Below the pieces are notes generated by a model. It saw nothing but the letters and a program-made list of their open reading frames with translations, was not told the DNA's origin and did not search any database. Shown here piece after piece: positions 25,934 through 33,794 of a stretch of 36,047 nucleotides of DNA (within the stretch, counting starts at the first letter, position 1; each line of letters begins with the position of its first letter). This DNA is from Candidatus Uhrbacteria bacterium RIFCSPHIGHO2_12_FULL_60_25 (GTDB lineage Bacteria > Patescibacteriota > Patescibacteriia > 2-12-FULL-60-25), in the NCBI GenBank assembly GCA_001791275.1, contig MGEH01000007.1, positions 1-36,047 on the forward strand. The letters are read 5' to 3'. A program made the translations under genes and the position numbers.

Positions 25934-25962
25934 TTGACACCATGGTTGATTTATGATGTACT
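25934..25962 (+). promoter_or_regulatory. Putative promoter
   Basis: TTGACA - 17 nt - TGTACT upstream of the zinc-ribbon CDS. Confidence 0.5.
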
Positions 25963-26017
25963 GGCAAGCCCAAAAAAAGGGCGCGTTCCTTCAACCAACA
26001 ACAAGGAGATGGCGTTC

Positions 26018-26359
26018 GTGTCATCCGATCAACTGCAAAATGTCTGGCTCGCAAACGTCAAGCGAGCATATGACGAGGTCTACCAGCGCTACCACGTGAC
26101 TGCCGAGAGTGTGCCACATCAGCTGCCGCTCCGATGGCGCCTGGTCCGCATGGAACGGGCCATGCAGCTCATCCATGACGACAAGGCCATTCGCGGCATG
26201 TGCATCACGTGCGGAGATCTCGTACCTGAAGCGCGACTGCTCCTCTTCCCCGAGTCCGTGTGGTGCGTTGCGTGCGTCGGTGCATATGAGACCGAACGCA
26301 GAGGCGACGGCAAGTACCCGTGGAAGCTTCGGCCTGATGTACCGGCGGTGGTGCGATGA
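26018..26359 (+). CDS. DksA/TraR-like C4 zinc-finger protein
   Basis: CITCGDLVPEARLLLFPESVWCVACV; AAGGAG placed 9 nt before GTG at 26018 (ATG at 26009 is too close). Confidence 0.65.
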   Translation: MSSDQLQNVWLANVKRAYDEVYQRYHVTAESVPHQLPLRWRLVRMERAMQLIHDDKAIRGMCITCGDLVPEARLLLFPESVWCVACVGAYETERRGDGKYPWKLRPDVPAVVR

Positions 26360-26796
26360 CGCTGCAGGACGACCTGCTCACACTCGCCCGCATTCTTCCT
26401 GGTCCACTCGACGGTGCGCTTGAACATGACGAGGATCATCGTCTCAAGATATCGAGCGCATTCCGCATGCCGGGTGGATTCGGCGATGGTGTACACTACC
26501 TCCGCCTGATGAAGTTCATCACGAACCTGAGCCGGATCTATGCGACGTCTATACGCCGCATCGATCACCAGATCGTGTTGGACGAACCGGGACTCACCTG
26601 CGACATCGAGGACCACATCGGTCGCGAGCGCGCCCATGCGGACTGTATCGCCCAGAACCTCACGAACTTCCTCGCCGCAAGTCAAGACGACACCACACGT
26701 CGCGTGCTCCTGCTTGGAGCCATCCTGTCGCACAACCAAGATTGGCAGTTCGATCAGGACTCGTACGTCCTGGCGATCCTCCCGCCAGTCTCATAG
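26356..26796 (+). CDS. Hypothetical protein, translationally coupled to the zinc-finger gene
   Basis: ATGA overlap with the preceding stop; ORF to terminator. Confidence 0.75.
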   Translation: MTLQDDLLTLARILPGPLDGALEHDEDHRLKISSAFRMPGGFGDGVHYLRLMKFITNLSRIYATSIRRIDHQIVLDEPGLTCDIEDHIGRERAHADCIAQNLTNFLAASQDDTTRRVLLLGAILSHNQDWQFDQDSYVLAILPPVS

Positions 26797-26834
26797 ACCG
26801 CTCAACGCACCCAGCGTCGAGCGGTTTCTTTTTT
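26797..26834 (+). terminator. Intrinsic terminator
   Basis: ACCGCTC...GAGCGGT followed by TTCTTTTTT. Confidence 0.8.
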
Positions 26835-27690
26835 ACGCCGCCTTCCCCTTTTCCCAAGGCTGCACGACGTCGATCAACACACGCAGGCCCATGTCTTTAA
26901 AAAACGTGGGATCCTCCTTCGCCCGGATCTTGTTCAAGATCTTGAGGGGGCGATGGATCCCCATGATGTTCCTGGCCGCTTCATGATAATTCGTCTTCAG
27001 ATCGAAATCCGACGGATACGCCTCCACGATGTACACGAACGGCGGAGGGTTACCCGGATTCCCGAAAACGACGTCGTCATATGTGTACCACGTCCAGCCG
27101 GACTCCGGCATGCCGAGCGGCAGGTTCGGGACGGCTTCCGATGTACTCCCCGGTGTAATGACGGCATCTGGCCGCATGTCATGCGTCGATGCATGGAACG
27201 CGAAAAACCGCTGACTCCCACCCTTGGCCATATATGCCTGCAAGATCTCGATCGGGACGAGATCCGTATCGATATCACCAGACTCCTCCGCGTCCTGTAC
27301 GTTTTTCTTGAGCTCTGGGTACGTGTCGAGTTTGATATGCGGCGCTTTGAGGTACGTGAGGAGGTTTTCGGGAGGAATACTGTTCAGGAGGTACCGTCGG
27401 TATGCGTCGCGGACATTCTCCGGAGCATTCGTCACGTCCTCCGAGACGATGGCGAGCGACTCCTCATCCGGGACATACTGTCTCAAGAAAGCGATGAATC
27501 GCGCGTAGGAACGGTCTTGTTCCCGACCGTACAGACGACGAACGATATTGAACTTATCCGGCAAGGACAAACGCTTCAGCACATCCTCCTCAAGGATGCC
27601 GTCTAGCTGTTCATCGAGCCACCCATTGAGCTTCTCGCGTTCTCGAGAACGTTCCGGATTTTTCTTTGGGCTTTTTTCTGTGTTCATCAT
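26833..27690 (-). CDS. Hypothetical protein
   Basis: ORF MMNTEKSPKKNPERSREREKLN...; start chosen downstream of the tRNA and its hairpin. Confidence 0.75.
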   Translation of the reverse strand: MMNTEKSPKKNPERSREREKLNGWLDEQLDGILEEDVLKRLSLPDKFNIVRRLYGREQDRSYARFIAFLRQYVPDEESLAIVSEDVTNAPENVRDAYRRYLLNSIPPENLLTYLKAPHIKLDTYPELKKNVQDAEESGDIDTDLVPIEILQAYMAKGGSQRFFAFHASTHDMRPDAVITPGSTSEAVPNLPLGMPESGWTWYTYDDVVFGNPGNPPPFVYIVEAYPSDFDLKTNYHEAARNIMGIHRPLKILNKIRAKEDPTFFKDMGLRVLIDVVQPWEKGKAA

Positions 27691-27713
27691 ATATTTCTGC
27701 CAGTGTAGATAGC

Positions 27714-27741
27714 GAAACAGACCCCCGCAAGGGTCTGTTTC
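27714..27741 (-). terminator. Hairpin/terminator after tRNA-Ile(UAU)
   Basis: GAAACAGACCC CCGCAA GGGTCTGTTTC, 11-bp perfect stem just 3' of the tRNA. Confidence 0.65.
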
Positions 27742-27744
27742 ATG

Positions 27745-27821
27745 TGGTAGGCCCACCTGGGCTCGAACCAGGAACCGCCGAGGTATAAGCTCGGAGCTCT
27801 AACCAATTGAGCTATGGGCCT
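27745..27821 (-). tRNA. tRNA-Ile(UAU)
   Basis: RC: AGGCCCA TA GCTC AATTGGTTA GAGC T CCGAG CTTATAC CTCGG CGGTT CCTGG TTCGAGC CCAGG TGGGCCT A CCA; anticodon positions 34-36 are UAU. Confidence 0.93.
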
Positions 27822-27923
27822 AGGAGCCGAGGAACAAAGCCGAAGGCTTTGATTCCGAGGCGACGACGGCTCATATCGAGCGAGGCCCGTCCGACGGGCC
27901 GAAGCGAAGATATGGGCCTAGGA
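27813..27923. repeat. 13-bp direct repeat TATGGGCCTAGGA flanking a palindrome-rich unit
   Basis: Copies at 27813-27825 and 27911-27923, 98 bp apart; first copy contains the tRNA 5' end. Confidence 0.85.
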
Positions 27924-27995
27924 TCGTCAAACTACAGCATAACAGACCTCGCAGCAATACTCGACGCAACGGGCCCGTTCCGGCATCATACGCCC

Positions 27996-28946
27996 ATGTC
28001 TGACACGTGGACCGCGAAATTCGCGGATGAAAAGAAACGGCTCGACGTTTTCCTTGCGGAGAAGGTCGCGGGGTTGTCGCGCGCGCAGGCGAAGAAACGG
28101 ATCGAAGCAGGCGAAGTGACCGTGAACGGAAAAATTGTCTCGGCGCATTATTTTTTAAAAGAAGGCGACGTGATCACCGAGAACCGGGAGCCGGGAACCG
28201 GGAGCCGGAAAAAAGTCCTCGATCGGATCCCGGCTCCCGGTTCCCAGTTCCCGGTTTCAGACCTCCACATCCTCGAAGAGTCCCCAGACTGGATCGTGGT
28301 CTACAAACCAGCCGGTGTACTCATGCACCCTGACTCACAACACCCAGACGGGACGCTGATTGACTCCGTGATCGCCCATGCGCCCCAGGTCGTAAAAATC
28401 GGTGAAGACCCGATCCGCCCGGGCATCGTGAGCCGTTTGGACAAGGACGTGAGCGGACTCGTGGTGATTGCGAAGACACAGGATGCGTTTGAGAACCTGA
28501 AGAGACAGTTCGCCGAGCACTCGGTGACGAAAGAGTACCTCGCGCTCGTGCACGGCGAGGTGCCAAAAGACGAGGGCGACCTGAAATTCCGCATCGCGCG
28601 TTCAACGTCCAAAGCGCGCATGTCCGCGCGGCCGGAAGGAAGCGACAGCGGTCAGGCGGCCTGGACGCACTACGAAGTCGTGAAGCGCTTCCGCGGCGCG
28701 ACGCTCCTGAAGATCGAGATTTTGACCGGGCGCACGCACCAGATCCGCGCGCACCTCCACGCGTTCCGACACCCGGTAATCGGCGACCCGCTCTACAAAC
28801 AGCGGCTACCGGATCGGAAGCTCATCGCGCCGCGCGTGCTCCTCCAGAGCGTCGCGCTTGCGTTCAACGACCCGAAGACCGGTGCACGTCGGTCGTTCCG
28901 GCTGGACCCAGACCCTGAGTTTCAGAATGTCATGTCAACCCTATGA
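27996..28946 (+). CDS. RluA-family pseudouridine synthase (S4 domain plus catalytic domain)
   Basis: RLDVFLAEKVAGLSRAQAKKRIEAGEVTVNG (S4), GIVSRLDKDVSGLVVIAKT, LTGRTHQIRAHL, HPVIGDPLYK. Confidence 0.95.
   Translation: MSDTWTAKFADEKKRLDVFLAEKVAGLSRAQAKKRIEAGEVTVNGKIVSAHYFLKEGDVITENREPGTGSRKKVLDRIPAPGSQFPVSDLHILEESPDWIVVYKPAGVLMHPDSQHPDGTLIDSVIAHAPQVVKIGEDPIRPGIVSRLDKDVSGLVVIAKTQDAFENLKRQFAEHSVTKEYLALVHGEVPKDEGDLKFRIARSTSKARMSARPEGSDSGQAAWTHYEVVKRFRGATLLKIEILTGRTHQIRAHLHAFRHPVIGDPLYKQRLPDRKLIAPRVLLQSVALAFNDPKTGARRSFRLDPDPEFQNVMSTL
28181..28257. repeat. Imperfect 28-bp inverted repeat inside the RluA CDS
   Basis: GAACCGGGAGCCGGGAACCGGGAGCCGG / CCGGCTCCCGGTTCCCAGTTCCCGGTTT. Confidence 0.9.
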
Positions 28947-29509
28947 TTATTTCGATCTCCGGCGTTCCGGGTTCCGGGAAGACGTCGGCCGCGAAAATTC
29001 TGGCGGAATCGCTCGGCATGAAATTCTATTCGATGGGCGGGTTGCGCGAGAAAATGGCGCTCGAGCGAGGCGTGACCATCGACGAACTGAACGCCCTCGG
29101 AGAATCCGATCCGACCACGGACACGTCGGTTGACGAGTACCAGCGCGAGCTCGGGACGAAGGAAGACGGGTTCGTGATCGAGGGGCGCTTGTCCTGGCAC
29201 TTCATCCCCCGCTCCTTCAAGGTCTTCCTCGACTGCGACCCCAAGGAAGCCGCGCGACGGGTCTACGGCGCGCAACACGCCGGGGAACGGCGCGACGAAG
29301 ACGCCCACGCAACCGTCGACGCGACGCGCGCCTACCTCGACCGCCGCATCGCCTCGGACGTCCGCCGCTACCGGGAGTACTACGGCGTGGATTACCGCGA
29401 CCACGGGCACTACGATCTCATTGTGGATACGACGCCGTTCAAGGGACCGGAAGAGACGGCGCACGCCATCCGAGACGCGCTCCGGGAGCGCGGACTCACA
29501 CGGGGTTGA
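28943..29509 (+). CDS. Cytidylate kinase-like P-loop kinase (short archaeal-type)
   Basis: IISISGVPGSGKTSAAKILAESLGMKFYSMGGLREKMA; FVIEGRLSWHF; ATGA overlap with the RluA gene. Confidence 0.85.
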   Translation: MIISISGVPGSGKTSAAKILAESLGMKFYSMGGLREKMALERGVTIDELNALGESDPTTDTSVDEYQRELGTKEDGFVIEGRLSWHFIPRSFKVFLDCDPKEAARRVYGAQHAGERRDEDAHATVDATRAYLDRRIASDVRRYREYYGVDYRDHGHYDLIVDTTPFKGPEETAHAIRDALRERGLTRG

Positions 29510-29546
29510 CGAGTCGCCCAGCCTCCGTTATTCTCCCCGCACTTCT

Positions 29547-29888
29547 ATGGCCGAAACACAGAGCTACACAACCCTGTTGCCGGACCTCGTCCGCACGGGC
29601 ATGCAGATACGCGTCCACCACAAGGTGTTGGAACCGAACGCGAAAGGCGAGATGAAAGAACGCATCCAGGTGTTCGAGGGCCTCGTGTTGACCGTGCGCG
29701 GCGCTGGCGTGAAGAAATCCATGACCGTGCGTAAAGTGTCGGACGGCGTGGGCGTCGAGAAAATCTACCCGATCCACTCGCCCACCATCGCCAAGCTCGA
29801 ATTCGTGAAGCAATTCAAAGTCCGCCGGAAAAACATCGGCTTCGTGCGCGACACGAAGAAACGCCTCAAGGAAGTGAAGGCTGCCTGA
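29547..29888 (+). CDS. rplS: 50S ribosomal protein L19
   Basis: LVRTGMQIRVHHKVLE...GEMKERIQVFEGLVLTVRGAGVKKSMTVRKVSDGVGVEKIYPIHSPTIAKLEFVK. Confidence 0.96.
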   Translation: MAETQSYTTLLPDLVRTGMQIRVHHKVLEPNAKGEMKERIQVFEGLVLTVRGAGVKKSMTVRKVSDGVGVEKIYPIHSPTIAKLEFVKQFKVRRKNIGFVRDTKKRLKEVKAA

Positions 29889-29896
29889 CCGCGCCT

Positions 29897-30754
29897 TTAC
29901 TCGAGACCTTTGTCGTAATCAATCGAGTTGACGCTGTTCCGCACCACGTCCGGAGCGTAATCGAAACCATACTCAATGGGCCACCCGAACGTATAGTTGA
30001 CGTAGAAGGCCTCATTGATGTCATCCACTTTTGTATTCCACTCGAGCCCGTACATTCCGCGTGCCGCTTCTTCCGTCTTCACCCATCGAAGTGTGCCGCC
30101 GCGTGACACGGCATAGGTTTTCACATCGGTCTGGAATTTCACCATTTTGACGCCCGGGTGGTACGTCACGTTCCCCCCGATCGGAATGAGTGACATCTGA
30201 TCTCCCGGAATGATCTGCACCTTCGAGAAATCCGGGTACCAGGTGAAGAAGCACTTATCGTTCGGGAACACGTACCGCTTCCCGTTCTTCGCGTAGTAGT
30301 ATACGGCCGTATCGGGCTGCGTGGACAAGTCGCCGTCATCCGCCAATTTGATGAGGTCGCCCGTCACGAGTGGGAAGCTCAAGCCGCCGCTCCAGGCGAT
30401 GGTCGCCGTGGATGTAAGCGGTATCCCGTTCGCCGTAGCAGAGAAGACCGACGTACCGTCTTTTAGTGAAAACACACGGAAGTACGCCTTGCCGAACATG
30501 TCGGTGGTGGAGTGCTCAATTCGAATCTCGTCAATGCTCCCGCGGGACGACGTTAGCGTGACAGTGGCGCCCACGATCGACCCAAGGTTCGTATCTTTCA
30601 GGGCTACGACCACCCGAGCATTGTCGATGCCATCGGCGTTGAGCGCCGTCTTCTCAGCCGCGACTTTCGACGTATTCTGGTCCAAGGTCGCCGCATAGAC
30701 TGCACCCGGAAGGATGAGACTGAACGTGGCGAGGACCGTGAGCAGGCGTTTCAT
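29897..30754 (-). CDS. Secreted protein: Ig-like domain plus Patescibacteria-type WYPD/AVSR domain
   Basis: Signal peptide; KTALNADGIDNARVVVALKDTNLGSIVGATVTLTSSRG; KRYVFPNDKCFFTWYPDFSKVQII...GGNVTYHPGVKMVKFQTDVKTYAVSRGGTLRWV. Confidence 0.85.
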   Translation of the reverse strand: MKRLLTVLATFSLILPGAVYAATLDQNTSKVAAEKTALNADGIDNARVVVALKDTNLGSIVGATVTLTSSRGSIDEIRIEHSTTDMFGKAYFRVFSLKDGTSVFSATANGIPLTSTATIAWSGGLSFPLVTGDLIKLADDGDLSTQPDTAVYYYAKNGKRYVFPNDKCFFTWYPDFSKVQIIPGDQMSLIPIGGNVTYHPGVKMVKFQTDVKTYAVSRGGTLRWVKTEEAARGMYGLEWNTKVDDINEAFYVNYTFGWPIEYGFDYAPDVVRNSVNSIDYDKGLE

Positions 30755-30792
30755 AGGATGAGGGGCATTGTACATGCTACAAACCTAAAACC

Positions 30793-33678
30793 CTACAGCA
30801 CCTCTTTCAAATACTCGCCCGTGAACGATTTCTTGTGCTTCGCGACCGCCTCGGGGGTCCCTTCGCACACGACCTCCCCGCCTTTGGCGCCGCCTTCAGG
30901 CCCCATGTCGAACACCCAGTCTGCGCTCTTGATGACGTCCAGATTATGCTCGATCACGAGGATCGTGTTGCCTTTGTCTACCAGGGCCTGGAGCACGATG
31001 AGCAGGCGCTTGATGTCGTCGAAGTGGAGACCAGTCGTGGGTTCGTCCAGAATGTAGAGGGTCCTGCCGGTCGCGCGACGGGAGAGCTCGGTGGACAACT
31101 TGACGCGCTGCGCTTCGCCGCCGGAGAGCGTCGTGGCTGGCTGGCCGAGTTTCACGTAGCCCAAACCGACCTCATGCAGGACGGACAGTTTTTCATAGAT
31201 GAGCGGCTGGTCCACGAAAAAGCGGCGCGCTTCTTCCACGGTCATTTCGAGAACGTCTGCGATGTTCTTGCCGCGCCAGTGGATCTCGAGCGCTTCCTGG
31301 TTGTACCGCCGACCGTGGCACTCGGTGCATTCCACGTACACGTCCGGGAGGAACTGCATCTCAATTTGGACGTACCCGTCGCCGGAACAAGCCTCGCAGC
31401 GCCCGCCGCCTTTCACGTTGAAGGAAAACTTCCCGGCATCGAACCCGCGCATCTTCGCCTCCGGGATCTCGGCGAACAGGTCGCGGATCACGGTGAAGAC
31501 GCCGGTGTACGTGGCGGGATTGCTCCGCGGCGTCCGCCCGATTGGCGACTGATCGACGCTGACGACTTTGTCCAGGTGATCGATCCCGTCGATCTTCTTG
31601 TGCGCGCCCGGCAGGTCTTTCGCGCCGTAGAAGTGGGCGGAGAGAGCGCGGCCCAGAATGTCGAGCACGAGCGTGGACTTCCCCGACCCGGACACGCCCG
31701 TCACGCACGCGAAGAGGCCGAGCGGCAGCTTGAAATCAACGGACTTCAAGTTGTACTCCGTCGCCCCTTTCACCGTGAGCGACTTCCCGTTCCCCTTGCG
31801 CCGCTGTTTCGGAACGTCGAGCGACTTCCGTCCGGTGAGATAGGCTCCGGTGGACGACTCCTTGTTCCGCTTGATGTCCGCGAGCGTCCCTTCCGCGATG
31901 ATTTCGCCACCGTACTCTCCCGCGCCCGGGCCCACGTCGACGACGTGGTCTGCCGCTTCCATCACGGCCTGGTCGTGTTCCACGACGATCACCGTGTTGC
32001 CCAGGTCACGCAGACGCTTCATGGTCGAGATGAGCTTGTCGTTATCGCGCTGGTGGAGACCGATGGACGGTTCGTCGAGAATATAGATGACGCCGGACAA
32101 TTCCGACCCCAGTTGAGCCGCGAGCCTTACGCGCTGCGCTTCTCCGCCCGAGAGCGACATGGCCGACCGGTCGAGCGTGAGGTAGCCCAGGCCCACGTCA
32201 ATCAAATTGACGAGACGACGTTTGACCTCGTTCGTGATCTGGTCGACGACGATCCGTTCGCGCTCCGTGAATCCGTGCGCATCGGGTTTCCGTTCCGTCG
32301 AGATACGGATGATCTTCGACGGCTTGACCTTCAAGGGACCCCGGCCGAGCCCGTCGAACCAGGAGAACGCGTCTTCCAGGCTCAACCTCACGAGGTCCGC
32401 GACGCTCTTCCCCGCGACCGTGACGAGGAGGGCTTCCGGACGGAGCCGCTTCCCCTCGCAGACCGGGCAGGTGAGCACGCGCATGTACGACTCGATCTCC
32501 TTCTGGACGTACTCGGAATCGGTCTGTCGGTACTTGTCCTCGAGCATGGAGAGGATCCCCTCGAACGCGAGGGTCTTCCCTTCCACGTCGTACGTCTCGT
32601 CGCCAGTCCCTTCGAGGATCATGGTGACGGCTTTGGCCGGGAGCTTCCCGACCTCTTCATGGATCGAAAAACCGTGTTTCGCGCCCACGGCTTCGAGCAG
32701 TTTCAAGTGCGATGTCTGGTTCCCGGCGATGCGCGTCCAGGGCTTGATCGCACCCTGCGCGATCGTGAGGCGGGGATTCGGGATCACGAGGTCCGGTTCG
32801 AGGACCAGCTTTGTCCCGAGACCCGTACACGCGGGACACGCGCCGTGCGGCGAGTTGAAGGAAAAGAGGCGCGGTTCGAGCGTTGGAAGCGACCTATTGC
32901 AGGTTGGACAAAACAGCGACTGCGAGTAGAGCGTCTCGTCCAGCGTCCGTTCGTCCAAGACCGTAATGAGCCCGTTTCCGAGATCGAGCGCCGCCTTCAC
33001 GAGCTCGAGGAGGCTCTCGATCACCATGGTCGTTTTTGCTTCGAGTTTGCCCGTCACCACTTCGATCGTGTGCGGTTTGGTCTTGTCCGGCTTCACGCGC
33101 AGGAGCTCGTCGATGTCCACGAGCGTGCCGTCGTACCGCACCTCGTGGTACCCCGCGTTCTGCGCGGCCTGGAGCACCACTTTGTGCTCCCCTTTCTGCT
33201 CGCGGACCATGGGTGCCAGGAGCACGAGGTCGGTCTTCGCGGCCTGTGCGAGAATCTTGTCCGCGATTTCTCGCGGTGACTGTTCCGCGACCGGCTTCCC
33301 GCACATAGGGCAGTGCGCGCGCCCCGCCCGCGAGAAGACGAGGCGGAGGTAGTCGTAGATCTCGGTGACGGTCCCGACCGTGGAACGCGGGTTGTGGGAC
33401 GAAGACTTCTGGTCAATGGCGACGGTCGGACTCAAACCGCTGATCTCATCCACGTCCGGCTTGTCCTGGAGTTCCAGAAATTGCCGCGCGTAGCTCGAAA
33501 GACTCTCCATGTACCGGCGCTGTCCCTCGGCGTGGATCGTGTCGAACGCGAGGGACGACTTGCCGGATCCGGAGAGCCCCGTGATGACGATGAGTTTGTT
33601 TTTTGGCAGCGCGAGACTGACGTTTTTCAAATTATGCACGCGCGCGCCGCGGATTGAAATGTGTGAGGTGGCAGACAT
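30793..33678 (-). CDS. uvrA: Excinuclease ABC subunit A
   Basis: MSATSHISIRGARVHNLKNVSLALPKNKLIVITGLSGSGKSSLAFDTIHAEGQRRY; LSGGEAQRV twice; zinc-finger CxxC motifs. Confidence 0.97.
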   Translation of the reverse strand: MSATSHISIRGARVHNLKNVSLALPKNKLIVITGLSGSGKSSLAFDTIHAEGQRRYMESLSSYARQFLELQDKPDVDEISGLSPTVAIDQKSSSHNPRSTVGTVTEIYDYLRLVFSRAGRAHCPMCGKPVAEQSPREIADKILAQAAKTDLVLLAPMVREQKGEHKVVLQAAQNAGYHEVRYDGTLVDIDELLRVKPDKTKPHTIEVVTGKLEAKTTMVIESLLELVKAALDLGNGLITVLDERTLDETLYSQSLFCPTCNRSLPTLEPRLFSFNSPHGACPACTGLGTKLVLEPDLVIPNPRLTIAQGAIKPWTRIAGNQTSHLKLLEAVGAKHGFSIHEEVGKLPAKAVTMILEGTGDETYDVEGKTLAFEGILSMLEDKYRQTDSEYVQKEIESYMRVLTCPVCEGKRLRPEALLVTVAGKSVADLVRLSLEDAFSWFDGLGRGPLKVKPSKIIRISTERKPDAHGFTERERIVVDQITNEVKRRLVNLIDVGLGYLTLDRSAMSLSGGEAQRVRLAAQLGSELSGVIYILDEPSIGLHQRDNDKLISTMKRLRDLGNTVIVVEHDQAVMEAADHVVDVGPGAGEYGGEIIAEGTLADIKRNKESSTGAYLTGRKSLDVPKQRRKGNGKSLTVKGATEYNLKSVDFKLPLGLFACVTGVSGSGKSTLVLDILGRALSAHFYGAKDLPGAHKKIDGIDHLDKVVSVDQSPIGRTPRSNPATYTGVFTVIRDLFAEIPEAKMRGFDAGKFSFNVKGGGRCEACSGDGYVQIEMQFLPDVYVECTECHGRRYNQEALEIHWRGKNIADVLEMTVEEARRFFVDQPLIYEKLSVLHEVGLGYVKLGQPATTLSGGEAQRVKLSTELSRRATGRTLYILDEPTTGLHFDDIKRLLIVLQALVDKGNTILVIEHNLDVIKSADWVFDMGPEGGAKGGEVVCEGTPEAVAKHKKSFTGEYLKEVL

Positions 33679-33794
33679 GAGTCTCGCTTGGTCTCCGGCT
33701 CCCCTCGAGGCCGAAGACGTAGTGGCGGCGAGACTATCATAACTTGTCGGCAAGGGCAAGAGCCAACCCTGACACCCCAATTCGGGTTCTCGTG

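Noticed and set aside
30835-33279. 814-aa plus-strand ORF antisense to uvrA
   Set aside because: Arg/Asp/His-rich shadow ORF produced by GC-rich codon bias on the opposite strand; uvrA motifs are unambiguous.
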